Shown: positions 1-10,760, numbered from the stretch's first letter. The stretch: DNA of 64,000 nt from Acanthaster planci (GCF_001949145.1 NW_019091651.1:125570-189569); one strand, 5' to 3'. Numbers and translations: made by a program. The notes: generated by a model not told the origin, from the sequence alone.

Positions 1-1575
1 AATAAACTATGGTCAGTTCTTAATGTAAATAATTTTCCGTAAAGGTAATGTCAAAATTGCTTAATGAAGTAAACAACAGCCAACAATTCTCATTTTGTGA
101 CGCTATAGTTCTTTTCACTCTAAGACAATTTCTGACTCGCATAACAGATTACCTTTTCCTGTCCATTTTTAATTTGTGAAAGGACAGCACCAATACCATC
201 TCCAGTGGCATCTGTGTCTAACAAAATGGCAAAGACAAATCTGGTAAAGTCAAATTTGTGCAGTCATTAGTTTTCCTTTAGCATTTGAAATGAATGTTCA
301 CATTCAAGTGTCCATTTAAATTCAACATTCTTTTGAGTAAGTTGATACAGAGGAGCTGCAATATTTACCAAAGTTTTTAATGATCCTTCTATAATAGGAA
401 CACAATCCTAAAAAAGTTTGAAGCTCCTTCACATTCTTTGGAGTAGACCACTCAGCAACTCTTTTAGCTTTTTGGAGATCAGTGGCTACACCTGCTTTTG
501 ACACAATATAACCAAGATAAGTAACTTCTTGTCAAAAAGGAACACTTTTGGGGCTTTAATTTTAAACCTGCACCAGCAATTTGTTGAAAAACTTTTTCCA
601 AACATTCTACATGTTCTTCAAATGTATGGGAAAAATAAGGATATCATCCAAATATATAAGGCACGCTTTCCAATGAAGACCTTGGACAGCTAATTTCATT
701 AATCCTTCAAATGTGCCGGGAGCATTACTCAGACCAAACGGCATATGATTAAACTCGTACAACCCAGTTCCAGTTCTAAAAGCATTTTTTTCCTTATGAT
801 CGGGATTAACTTCAACTTGCCAATAGCCACTCATTAGATCAAGTGATGAAAACCAACATGAACCTGTAAGGGCATCTAGACTATTGTCAATCCTTGGCAG
901 AGGATAGGCATCTTTTGATGTGACAGAATTCAGTTTTCTTTAGTCAACACAAAAATGTGTAGATCTGCCGTTTTTCTTTACAAGGACCACAGGACTACAC
1001 CAAGGGCTGTTCGAAGGTGAAATTACTCCCATTTCTAACATGTTTTCTATGCATTGTTCTAGTTCTTGTTTCTGGTGGTATGGTAACTATCTAGTTGGTT
1101 GTTTACAAGGCTTAACATTACCGGTGTCAATATTATGATACACTTCTTTTGTTAGACCAAAATCCCCATCTTTAGAAAATACATACTTATACTAAGACAC
1201 CAAACATTTCACTTCACTAACCTGTTATTCATCAAGCCCTTCCGACCTTTTTTTGCCACAGGTCCTCAATGGTGGGACCTATTAAAGTCATTTAACTTAC
1301 AATGCTGAGATTCGTCTTCTACCAAGTCAGCAGGACACAAAAGAGCAATATGTTTTCCTTTTGCTACACTGCATCTTCACAGCCAAGATTCCAAACTCTG
1401 ACTGGAACTTGCTTCCAAGTAGTGTCAACCATGGTTCTGCCAATTACTACTCCATCATTTTGATTTAGCCAACACATCAAAGGTTCAACTACACCTTGCT
1501 GGACTTATCCTTGATTATGAACAAAACAAGGCACTATTTTCTCTTGCATTGGTGGAATGGTAACCCCACATGGGT
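1..1575 (-). pseudogene. Gypsy (Ty3-type) retrotransposon pol remnant: protease-RT linker, RT, start of RNase H
   Basis: Read on the minus strand, this is a degraded Gypsy polymerase running off the left edge of the window. From about 1570 to 1300 there is the linker before RT (segments such as GVVEPLMCWLN and VPVRVWNLG). From 1100 to 600 come the RT blocks: SPWCSPVVLVKKNG, SLDLMSGYWQVEVNP, HMPFGLSNAPGTFE and the catalytic YLDDILIF near 640. The connection block ELQTFLGLCSYYRRII follows at about 400, and RNase H-like sequence continues to the window edge. Stops and frameshifts break it into short open stretches (607-834 and 322-504 are the longest), so it cannot make a full enzyme. It lies head-to-head with the plus-strand Gmr1-like element starting near 1600; the join at about 1575 is abrupt. 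Family assignment is firm; the exact clade is not. Confidence 0.85.
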
Positions 1576-1599
1576 TCCAGGGACATTGTAGCTCTGACG

Positions 1600-2419
1600 A
1601 GATGAAGGTCCCAAAATTGAGAGACTCTGACGACATCAATGTTTATCTCAAGGCATTTGAGAACCTTGCCCACATGAATGGCTGGCTTGATGCACGGTGA
1701 TTGGCGAGGTTGGTACCCGAATTAACTGGGAAAGCTAGAGAGGCATATGCCGCATTACCTGTAGATGAAGCAGTTGATTATCATGTCCTTAAGAAAGCCA
1801 TTTTGGATAGATATGAGATGAAAGCCGAAACATATCGCACAAATTTCCGTCAGCGTGCGCGAAAGGGCACAGAAACTGTTCGCGACTGAGTCAGTGAACA
1901 TTCCTATCAATTCACAAATTGGTTGAAGTTTGTTGAGATCGATAGTTCCAACCCATTAGAAATGATTGATCTCATGGTCATGGAACAGGCACTCAGCAAA
2001 CTGCCTCATGACCTTAGATTCTGTCTTAGGGATAAAAAACCCTAAAACTTGCAAGGAATTAGCAGGCATGGCGGATGCCTATAGCTAACAGGGGAGGTTC
2101 AGAATACTGGCGTACAGCCAATTATCAAAAAGTACATTGCGATCTAGAAATCACCATTCTGGTCACAAGAGTGACTTTGAAAGTAGTAAGAAATCAAATT
2201 CAAGTGATCAATCAAGAATGACTTCAGTAAATGGCATAAAAGTTAGTGGTACTGATATTGATAGACCCAGTACCGACAAAAACAAAAGAGGTTATATGCA
2301 AGGGAGTAATGGTCGTGTGGGATCCAAGTATATTCCACTTAGTGAGAGGCAGTGCTGTCACTGTCATGAATATGGACATATAAGTCCTTTTTGCCCTTTA
2401 AGGTCACAGGCCAATCAGG

Positions 2420-2454
<35 letters not shown>

Positions 2455-2545
2455 CTGGCGCAAGTAGAGGCAACAGCGTCCTGGACAGACAACCCTAAGT
2501 TTAGTCAAAACAAGTCACTGACTAAAGGGGCAAATACTAAGTCAG
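1600..2545 (+). pseudogene. Gmr1-like (GLE) Gypsy retrotransposon gag, with SCAN-like capsid region and CCHC zinc knuckle
   Basis: This is a degraded gag, the structural protein that would package element RNA. The translation begins with a segment like KVPKLRDSDDINVYLKAFE and continues through LVPELTGKAREAYAALP and ILDRYEMKAETYR. That is the capsid C-terminal pattern from which the vertebrate SCAN domain is reported to derive (Gmr1-like gag). In-frame stops at about 1698 and 1887 and later frameshifts break it. A CX2CX4HX4C zinc knuckle (CCHCHEYGHISPFC) lies at 2353-2394, inside the open stretch 2137-2545. It is followed by a serine run encoded by an AGT microsatellite. The frame is then interrupted by the MITE starting at 2550 and resumes after it as the protease. 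Confidence 0.8.
2421..2453 (+). repeat. (AGT)n microsatellite coding a serine run in gag
   Basis: About eleven AGT/TAG triplets in a row lie just after the zinc knuckle and are read in the gag frame as serines. Confidence 0.9.
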
Positions 2546-3142
2546 TTAACCACTTCCTGCTGGGGACTCCGGAATCGGAGCCGTATGGTTTATATGCATG
2601 GCCGAGGTCACCGAACTTGGAAAAAAGGAAACAGGGCCCTGTAAGAAAAGACCGTACTCCGAACAAGAGACCAGGCTGCCGGGCATTACCAACATTTTTG
2701 ACTGTCAAAAGTGGTGATAATCCAGCCTTGTTTTGAAACCGTGTACCAGGGTTTGGGGCATTGAGAGCGAGCGGATTACCAGCGGGGACAAAAGCGCTCC
2801 ACCACCACAGCGATGAGCCACACAGCACAGTTGCACGCTAATCTGGCCCCTATTGAAAAGAGGTCAGTAGTGCACTGAGCCAGGTTTGTGAACAAAAGAC
2901 AGTTGTACAACACCGCACAATCTGGGCTCTGTTTACAAGTCTGCAGGCCAGGCTGAAATGCTCTGGCATCAATGAAGGTCAACTTAGAGTAGTGCCTAAA
3001 GATTACAGATTACTTTGTGCGGTTATAAATGACCGTTAAATGAAATGATGAATTTTTGAAGGATTTTTTAAATGGAAAAAATGATAGTCATGCCGGCCCA
3101 GCATCATCAACATTGAAAAATGCCCCGGCATGAAGTGGTTAA
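2546..3142. mobile_element. TTAA-flanked MITE (piggyBac-like), copy 1, full length
   Basis: This is a 589-bp non-autonomous element (2550-3138) between two TTAA copies (2546-2549 and 3139-3142). Its ends are inverted repeats: left CCACTTCCTGCTGGGG, right (reversed) CCACTTCATGCCGGGG. TTAA target duplication is the signature of piggyBac-type transposition; no transposase is encoded. Open stretches on its minus strand (2505-2828, 2776-2982) recur in other copies only because the DNA is repeated. It sits inside the gag-protease frame of the surrounding retrotransposon. At least six further copies or pieces occur in this window. Confidence 0.88.
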
Positions 3143-3599
3143 CAGATGTGAAGTACGTGTAGTTCCAGGGGTTCAAACTGTGGTAAATGACCCCGCGGAA
3201 ATTCAACTTCAAAAGTGTATACTTCAGGGTACTGTGGAAGGCAAGCAGGCCCAAATATTGCGTGATTCGGCTTGCACACAAACAGCAGTCAAGGTGAATT
3301 TAATACCAGCCAAGTGTTATATGCCAGGTAGACATGTCACACTCCGTGGAGTAGGAGGACAAGTGACTGCACCTTTGGCCTTAGTAGACCTGAAATGTGT
3401 AGTAGTTTCAGGAAAAGTAGTAGTTGCAGCGCTTGATGGGCTGGAAAGAGATGTCTTGTTAGGACACGATCTCGATAAAAGGTGTGGAGAAATCCTAGCT
3501 AAAGAAATGTGTGTTTTGACCAGAGCACAGGCTCAGACAGAGTTACAAGATTATGTGGCAGGAGACTATAAATTAATGTTCGGTGACGTCGAAGTATAA
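3143..3599 (+). pseudogene. Gmr1-like element protease domain
   Basis: This is a retropepsin-like aspartic protease region directly downstream of the MITE. The active-site segment reads ILRDSACTQTAV, where the family normally has Asp-Ser/Thr-Gly; here Ala replaces Gly, so activity is doubtful. The flap-like GVGGQVTAPLALVDLK and the later DVLLGHDLDKRC (the usual L-L-G-x-D block) follow at the expected spacing. The frame is open from the TTAA to 3597 and equals the gag frame once 593 bp (MITE plus one TTAA) are subtracted. Integrase, not RT, comes next. Confidence 0.75.
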
Positions 3600-5030
3600 C
3601 AGATTGCTGGCAAAGTACACAGTTCAGATAGTAATGATGTAGGTCATGTACAGGTAGATGAACCGGGTATGCATAGATCGTCTTCAAGTGCAAATAGTAA
3701 GAGTAAAACACATCAACAGTTAAGCACAAAAATGACGAAAACTTAAAAAACTCTCTCCGGTTTGGCAGAATGGCCTTACTCAACTTGCAACACAGTGATG
3801 AGAGTTTGCAAGGCATAAGCGACAGGCTAGTTCCTACAAGTGAAGTGGACAAACACAGGGTGTGCCTTTATGATAGGGGTGGATTGATCATGCGCAAATG
3901 GGAGAGGAAATCTGATCCAAGTGATATTGTGCATCAGATAGCGTTTCCGCAAAAGTGTAGACTAGAAGTACTTCAGCTGGCACATGATGCTATTCTAGCA
4001 GGCCATTTGGGAGTATCCAAAATCAAAGATAGGGTACTCTCACCTTTTTACTGGCCAGGTATATCCAAACAAGTTGCCAACTACTGTCGCAGCTGTCAAG
4101 TTTGCCAATTCACTGACAAGAAAAAAGTCCTCGTAAACACCCACTGTGCAATCTGCCTATCATTCAGACTCCATTCAAGAAGATAGGAATTGACATTGTA
4201 GGTCCCCTCCCAAGATCCATAAATAGGAGTAGGTACCTGTTGACAATTTCTGATTATGTGACACCATATCCCGAGGCGATCCCTTTACCAAATATTTGGG
4301 CTGACACAGTAGCAAATGCCCTGATCCAAGTATTTTCAAGAGTGGGATTGCCAAAGGAAATTGTGCATGACCAAGGTACAAACTTCATGTCTCAGATCAT
4401 GAAAAATATGTGCAAGAGTTTAGGGATACAACAAATCCCCACAACACCGTGCCATTTACAAACCAATGGTTTGACTGAACGCTTTCATGGTACGTTAAAG
4501 AACATGATCAAACCCTAGATGACAAACAAATGAAAAGATGGGATGAATACATTCCCCCATTTCTATTTGCATACAGAGAAGTACCTAGTCAGGCTACTGG
4601 GTACTCCCCATTTGAGTTGTTATAGGGAGAAAAGTGAGGGGTCCACTGAATTTGATTACAGAGCATTGGACAACAGATGATGAATCATCCCCAAATGCAG
4701 TTCAGTACATGATAGATATAAAGCAGAAGATGAACAAGTTTATGGCCAAAGCCACAGCAAATGTTGAAAAAAGTCAGAGTAAAATGAACGAATACTGTGA
4801 CAAAAATGCTTTCCCAAGGATATTTGAACCGTGGGATAAATTGCTCTTGTTCCTACCGATGGGAAAATCCAAGCTTGAGAGCAAATGGCAGTGTCCATTC
4901 GTGATTTTGAGGAGATTTAATGAGACCGATTATAAAGTCAAACTGCCTAACAAATGCAAGTCTGAACGATCATGATGAAGCTGTGGTATTGTAGTGTTTT
5001 TGTTTATCCTGAGGTAGTACTGCAGGAATA
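3600..5030 (+). pseudogene. Gmr1-like element integrase (HHCC, DD35E core, C-terminal domain)
   Basis: After a Ser-rich spacer (3600-3770) comes an integrase. The zinc-binding HHCC domain spans about 3950-4120 (LAHDAILAGHLGVSK, then CRSCQVCQ). The catalytic core has Asp at 4192-4194 (IGIDIVGPL), Asp at 4369-4371 (HDQGTNF) and Glu at 4477-4479 (LTERFHGTLK). That gives 35 residues between the second Asp and the Glu, the classical D,D35E spacing. The C-terminal domain follows (KWQCPFVILRRFNETDYKVKLP, 4880-4950) and peters out near 5025 in a shifted frame. At least two frameshifts (near 4150 and 4520) and a stop at about 4625 break it. Its place between protease and RT matches the copia-like pol order of Gmr1-like Gypsy elements. 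Confidence 0.87.
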
Positions 5031-5810
5031 GGTCATGACACCTTGGTTGGGTTGACTTGGCTGGTTAATTTATTCACTGATCCACACTCTTTCTCGTATA
5101 AGAAGAAAACCTACAATGTGACAAAAATACATGATTGCAACCTATTAATATTCAGTATTGTAAATTCCTAACAATTGAATGTGACACAATATTACATGTC
5201 ATTCTGGCACCCTGACATGATACCTATGCCTGTATAGACATAATAAGTACATGTAACGTTACATTTAAGTTTGTCGACATGTCGTTGGCCCACACAGACC
5301 CTTAAGAGTGTGTTTTTCCCTTTTTCAAGGCCACAATAGATCGCTTAATTAACTCAACATAATCTAGCTTACCAACCGATCCTCCCCCTCGATCCAACAA
5401 CTTATTTTTGAAGATTAAACCAGGATCTGGGTGATTTGATGTCCGCTGAAAATATAAACGTCTACATGTCGCTAGGTTTTGGCGGCAAGTCCAGACGCAA
5501 ACTAATCCAGGCAGTAAAACTTTACAATATTACTACACATACACCTGTACAGAATTGTCATTCTCCTTAATTTTTTAGTAACAGTTTTAATAAAGATATT
5601 GAGCACCTTAATCATATTACTTATAATTATATTGGAGGTTTACAATCGAAATATAATCAAATTACAGCTAAATGTCCCAGAATTTATCCCCTATCACGAC
5701 CCTAAAAATTAGTATCATGTCGCCCCATTATCAGGGCACCGTTAAAGTTAAAGCACGCCCTCTGTTGGCGGACAAAATCATTCAATAACTATCTTACGGT
5801 GGATCTTTAT
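5031..5810. other. Unexplained non-coding insert between integrase and RT
   Basis: About 780 bp of AT-rich sequence without coding signal lies where pol should run on from integrase to RT. It begins GTCATGACACC, close to the TGTCATG that follows the element's polypurine tract at 7891, so an LTR-derived insertion is conceivable. I could not find a target duplication or a matching right end. Confidence 0.4.
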
Positions 5811-7372
5811 AGTCCAGCCCACCACTGTATGATAAAGATTATCAGAAACAAATGGCAGAATGCCATTATATTATTGCTGAGATTGACTCTTACTCTGTTC
5901 ATGATAACAATGATGTAATCCAGCAAAAGGATGACATAGACAGAAGTATGGAAATAGGGTTGAGTTACTATCAAACCCAGACATGGCAAGATGTGTCTAT
6001 TGCTGATTCATTGACACCTACCCAAAGAGAAGAAGTGTTATCTTTACTTAAGTCGAACAGTAGTGTGTTCTCCGATGTTCCAGGGAGAACACATTTAGTG
6101 AAACATGAAATCAAAACACAAGGGTCACAACCGATAAGACACAGAGCATATTGTACTCTGTATACACTCAAAGATAAAGTTCAAAATGAACTTTAGAGCA
6201 TGCTAGATATGGGAATAATTGAACCAATTTCTAGTTCTTACGCATCACCAATTATTGCTCTACGAAAAATTGATAAGCAGATTCGAGTAGTCACAGATTT
6301 CAGATCTCTGAACAAAGTTACGGAATTTGACCCGTATGAGATGCCTAGAATTGATGAAATTCTGGAGGATGTAGCAAGTGCAAAATTCATATCCACTATC
6401 GACTTGACGAAAGCCTTCTATCAGGTTCCATTGGATAAAAAGAAGAAAGAGAACTCATCCTTTGTGACACCTTTCGGTCAATTCTGTTACAATGTGTTGC
6501 CCTTTGGTATGCAGAACAGTAGTAGTACATTTTAAAGATTGATGGATACAGTTCTTGCTGGTTGCCAAGGTTCTGCCAAGGTATACATCGTGTTTACAGT
6601 CGCACATGGGAGGAGCATATGTTCCATTTAAGAGAAGTGTTGTGTAGATTAGCACAAGCAGGCTTAACAGCTAAACCACTCAAATGTAAAATGGCTTATC
6701 CAAGGGTTGTATCTTTGGGTCATATCATTGGTGGTGGTGTAATACAGCCACTGACAGATAAGATAGAAGTGGTGGTAAATTTTCCCAGGCCTATGACCAA
6801 AACACAGGTCAGAGCATTTCTGGGCCTATCAGGGTACCACAGGAAAGGTGTACCACACTATGCTACACAAGCAGTTCCATTGGTGGAACTCACCAAAAAG
6901 AGTGCCCCCAATACAATTGAGTGGAACGACAGATGTGAGTGAGCTTTTGTTACCTTGAAGGAAAAGATAACAAACCCGCCAGTCTTACATGCACCAGATT
7001 TCTCCAAGAAGTTCATTCTACAAATAGATGCCTCTAATTTGGACTTGGTGCTGTTCTCGCTCAACAAGATGAGGATAGTGATGAACATCCAATTGTGTAT
7101 CTCAGTAGAAAGATGCTAGCACATGAACTAAAATACTGTGTGCTTGAAAAGGAATGTCTGGCTGTTATCAAGGCCGTTACCAAATTCAAGTACTATCTCT
7201 ATGGCCGTGTGTTCATAGTGCTTACTGATCACAGAGCCTTGCAATGGCTAGGCAATAACAAAACTAGTAACAATCGGTTACTAAGGTGGGCATGATGCTA
7301 CAAGAATATTCATTTACTGTCCGGTACAAAAAGGAAGAGCCAATGCAAATGCTGATGGCCTTAGCAGGGCAT
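5811..7372 (+). pseudogene. Gmr1-like element reverse transcriptase and RNase H
   Basis: This is the RT and RNase H part of the same pol. The pre-RT linker (LTPTQREEVLSLLKSNSSVF) starts at about 6010. RT blocks follow: GIIEPISSSYASPI, RVVTDFRSLNKVT, ISTIDLTKAFYQVPLD and FCYNVLPFGMQNSS (6210-6525). Stops occur at 6194 and 6533. Near 6585 the text goes straight from Val-Tyr-Ile to the segment normally found after the catalytic Asp pair (VYSRTWEEHMFHLREV), in another frame, so the Asp-Asp is missing. Connection and RNase H segments follow (TQVRAFLGLSGYHRK, LQIDASN, RKMLAHELKYCVLEKEC, LTDHRALQWLG). The region ends with RANANADGLSR at about 7370, a normal Gypsy RNase H end. RNase H is therefore last in pol. 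Confidence 0.88.
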
Positions 7373-7876
7373 AAAAACTGTTGTGTAAGGATTTATTTTA
7401 CAAATTACTTAGAAGGACTGCACAGGAAAAAGTAGCAAATTTCTGTGTGTATACTATTTTACCATAAACCTCATTTTCAGCATTAAGTTTGTTTACTATA
7501 AATTTAGACAACCTGCGATAATAATAACTTTTTCTGTAATTTTTTGTTTTTACATTGTGTAGCTCAATTTTGTAATCTTTGATTAAGGGATACACATGAA
7601 TATGATGCATGTATGTCATATTTGTTAGAGTGAGTGACAAACAAGTTTCAAGTTCTCATATATTTTTTACACTTGAATTTGGCCACATCTCACAGCACCT
7701 TAGAGCAATGGAGGAGATCGCTGCAAGGATTGCCCAGAACCATATGATGAACATTTTGAAATGAGCTGTTCATGATTTTCCTGATTGCAACATCTGGGTA
7801 GATGGTTTATGAATGAACACACTTAGGGGTAAACTTCCTTTTCATTTAATGTCGGCAAGACTGACACAGGCTTTTT
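7373..7876. other. Non-coding 3' region of the Gmr1-like element
   Basis: AT-rich sequence without a supported gene, between the end of RNase H and the polypurine tract. Confidence 0.4.
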
Positions 7877-7950
7877 AAGGGGAGGGGGCATGTCATGAAG
7901 AAATTCTGAGTTCTGAATTGCCTTTTATATATGTTAAGCGCTATATAATT
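7877..7950 (+). other. Polypurine tract and truncated 3' LTR start
   Basis: AAGGGGAGGGGGCA at 7877-7890 is a purine run followed at once by TGTCATG (7891), the usual arrangement of plus-strand primer and 3' LTR start in Gypsy elements. Only about 60 bp of LTR-like sequence remains before LINE sequence begins. Confidence 0.55.
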
Positions 7951-7954
7951 CATT

Positions 7955-8960
7955 GCCCACAACAGTTACCTTGATTAGGACTGTGGTTAGAGAAATAAGC
8001 CTCAGTTGGTGGGCGGCATTTGTGTATGGATTGAAACAACATTTACTTTATTCCACTGAGTTGGAACAATGCCCTGGTAACCACTCGGTGCTGGGGTTCC
8101 CAGTACCGGAGACTTTGGGTTCATATGCATACTATATCTGGGGTGCCCGAAATTGGGTAAAGGGATTGGGCCTTGTAACAAAAGACCGTATTTGGAACAA
8201 AAGACCAAGCTGCTGGGAATTGCCAACATTTTTTCAGCACAGAGTGCTGTCATTAGTGAAGATAATCCATCTTTTTTTTTTAATAGTGTATCACTGTTTG
8301 CAGCATTCAGTGCCCATGGGTTATCAGCAGGGACAAAAGTGCTCCAGCACTGCAGCAATGAGCAATACAGTAATGCTGCATGTTAATCTGGCTGCATTTG
8401 AAAACACCATTGCCATTCAGCAATGCACTGGGCCAACAAAGGAAATCATACAACACTGCACGATTGTGGCTCTCTTTACTGGGCAGTAGGCCTGGCTGCA
8501 ATACTTGGGCGTCAATGGAAGTTGCCTGTCATATTCGAGTAACCACCAGACAGTCATTTGTGTTGGTGTAAGCATACAATAAACTTGTAAACAGAAAATC
8601 TTGAAAATCGCCTGGATACTTGTCCCGCATATGCAAATTCACCTGGCTGGAAGTGGTTAAGATATAGTAACGGGGGTGCTTAATTCATCAGCAAATTCCT
8701 TGACAATTTTTGGAGTTAACTCATCAGGATCTGGATTGAATACCATTGAGTACCTCCCAGGGATGAATGTGGGGTGGTGGCTCATGAGAAGATAAGCATG
8801 CTGGCAAATTGTTCAGAGTTAGTGTTTTTTGTGTTTGTGAGAAAGCAGCAAGATAATTGTTCATTACATTGGTAGCCAACTGTGATCAATGTCCTCAGTT
8901 TGGATTGAGTGTCTCCTTGTGCTACTTCCCAAGGTTCATTTGTTGTAGTTTACAAATTCT
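7955..8960 (-). pseudogene. CR1/L2-type LINE RT fragment, split by a MITE
   Basis: The minus-strand translation at 8661-8760 reads NPDPDELTPKIVKEFADEL, the RT block that opens the polymerase of CR1/L2/Jockey-like LINEs. On the far side of the MITE, 7990-8080 reads GIVPTQWNKVNVVSIH followed, after a frame change, by LISLTTVLIKV, which are the next RT blocks. Upstream (8760-8900) there is a poorly preserved linker with segments such as NVMNNYLAAFSQTQK. The enzyme would copy element RNA at a nicked target. Here it is only a fragment with stops and frame changes. Confidence 0.7.
8077..8660. mobile_element. TTAA-type MITE, copy 2, inside the LINE RT
   Basis: The element body is 8081-8656 (576 bp). 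The left end is CCACTCGGTGCTGGGG, the right end (reversed) CCACTTCCAGCCAGG. The right flank is TTAA (8657-8660); the left flank is GTAA (8077-8080), one base off TTAA. It separates two consecutive RT blocks of the minus-strand LINE, so the LINE was there first. Confidence 0.8.
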
Positions 8961-9132
8961 GCCTGCATAGAATGATTTTTTTTTTTTGCTGCATCAGTTT
9001 TCCCTTATTTTTTTTTTCTAATGGAACAGAAATGTTGTCTATTACCTTCAGCATTGCATTCTGTCACTGAGATATCCTAAGCTTCTCTCATCATTTATCC
9101 ACAGTTTGTCACAGATGTGGTCTTTAACCGTT

Positions 9133-9345
9133 TTAATCACTACCCGCCGGGTCACCCATTTTTAATACATAGGCTTTATATACAGAGCTGGGGAGCCCGG
9201 AATTGGGACAAAAGAGTTGGGCCTTATAACAAAGACCATGCTCAGCACAAGAGACTGAGCTGCTGGGCATTACCGACATTTTTTGCCCTCAATAGTGGAG
9301 ATAATCCAGCCTTGTTTTGAAACAGTATACCATGGTTTGAGACAT
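9133..9345. mobile_element. TTAA-type MITE, copy 3, truncated
   Basis: It starts at TTAA (9133-9136) with TCACTACCCGCCGGG and follows the internal sequence of copies 1 and 2 (AATCCAGCCTTGTTTTGAAAC near 9310). It stops at about 9345, so the right half is missing. Confidence 0.75.
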
Positions 9346-9386
9346 TCTGGGATTTTGCCTGGTGGCGCTGTTTGCTTTCTTGAAGA

Positions 9387-9858
9387 TGTTGTTGTGAAAT
9401 TACTCAACATGAACTGTTGATCGATTTTTAGTTAATGATTATTGGTTATTTCTGGTATTATTACCTGACAGCGCGCTCTGCAATTATTAGTTCGCTCACG
9501 TCGCGTCTCCAGCGTGCACAGTTGAGTTCAGAACCACATGTAAACAGCGTGCACTTGCTTGCTTGGTCATGCTAGCGCCCTCTTGCGGTGAGTGTGAGAC
9601 ACTAATGTTCGCTACTCGGCACGCTGTTTTGTTCTACCTTATGTGACTTATTAGTAAATGTTATAATGGAATGTTTTGTTCTTACTTTTCTGTAAAAACA
9701 AGTCCAACCTGTATGAATAGCCGAGCTAGATTGTAAATAGAGAGTTCGTGTTCTGACTTTGGACCGTTCGGATCTGTGCCCGGAATTAAACCAGCTGTGA
9801 AGTATAGATCTGTGTGACTGCCCTTTAATTTGCCCGTTTCGACGGCGAACCCGCGACA
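9387..9858 (+). repeat. 5' LTR of a Gypsy element
   Basis: About 470 bp beginning TGTTGTTGTGAAATTACT and ending CCCGCGACA, directly before a primer-binding site. TG...CA borders and the downstream gag, protease and RT support an LTR. The left border is inferred; no 3' LTR was found, so the pair could not be compared. Confidence 0.6.
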
Positions 9859-9861
9859 AAT

Positions 9862-9879
9862 TGGTGGCAGTGGTGGGAT
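9862..9879 (+). other. tRNA primer-binding site of the Gypsy element
   Basis: TGGTGGCAGTGGTGGGAT starts four bases after the LTR. Its leading TGG pairs with the CCA end of a tRNA. The matching tRNA was not determined. Confidence 0.65.
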
Positions 9880-10019
9880 GACACTGATTTACCGAGGATC
9901 ATTGCAGTCTGATTCTATACTGGATTTAGTTTGAATTGGATTTTACCCTGGAATATACTGGTGCGATTTGGAATATACTGATGAGATTCAGAATGTACGG
10001 ATGCGACTTGGAATAAAAA

Positions 10020-10211
10020 ATGTGCGAACTGGGTTATATTGGTGAGAGTCAAGCCGGTGGACTGAGCCGCAGATACAACGGGCAGAAAGTCACTTGTCAT
10101 GGTTGCGGGGAGGCCGGTCACGTCAAGCGATTTTGCCCTGAAGCTAAACCAGGTGATCAACAGGAACGTCCACTCGCGAATCCACTGTCTGACAATCAGA
10201 AGGAAAACTAG
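10020..10211 (+). pseudogene. Gypsy gag remnant with CCHC zinc knuckle
   Basis: The open stretch contains CHGCGEAGHVKRFCPE, a CX2CX4HX4C nucleic-acid-binding knuckle typical of the end of Gypsy gag. The capsid part expected between the primer site and the knuckle is missing, so gag is mostly deleted. Protease follows within about 50 bp. Confidence 0.75.
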
Positions 10212-10254
10212 GCATGGCCGAGCCTACCAGCTAGGGTTCGGCCGGGCACAAAGA

Positions 10255-10760
10255 AAAGAATCAATGTACAATTATTGATATAAGATGTGCTGGTGAAGGT
10301 GGATATACGATGCTTGTTGTGGATACAGGAGCCAAACAATCATTATAGAAAGAATTTACTGTGACTTGCAGCCGGAACTCCGTCCAACTTTGCAGCGAAG
10401 TTCCATTGCGCTGGAGATAGCTGAAGCTGGAAAAAAGGTGAATATGTGTGGTATTGTGAATGTATGCTTAAAGATTGTGGATAATGGCTTTGACTGGCCT
10501 GTGTATGTTGCACCAATATGGGATGACGTATTGCTCGGATGTGACTTCATACACAGTAATGACATTGGAATACGCACTCGTTATGGAATTCAAGTGGAAG
10601 GAGAATGGATCCCTTGTGAATTAGTTGAAGCGAACACGTTGTCATACCTGCCCGGAGTGAATTTACTTTGCCGTGTAAAATCAGCGGGAAGAATCATGCT
10701 GATGCGAGTTGTGGTGTTGTTGAACCCGTGGAATTCTCCAAGAATGTTCCCGTCGTATGT
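10255..10760 (+). pseudogene. Gypsy protease domain
   Basis: The active-site block LVVDTGAKQSL is at about 10312-10345, immediately followed by a stop (TAG). The rest continues in the open frame 10366-10773 with WPVYVAPIWDDVLLGCDFI, the conserved C-terminal block of retropepsins. The active-site triplet is intact, but the stop and a later frame change near 10680 disable it. Confidence 0.75.

Noticed and set aside
2505-2828. Minus-strand open frame similar to the plus-strand open frame at 16220-16459, as if a conserved gene
   Set aside because: Both lie in copies of the same TTAA-type MITE; the likeness is DNA repetition, not a gene family.
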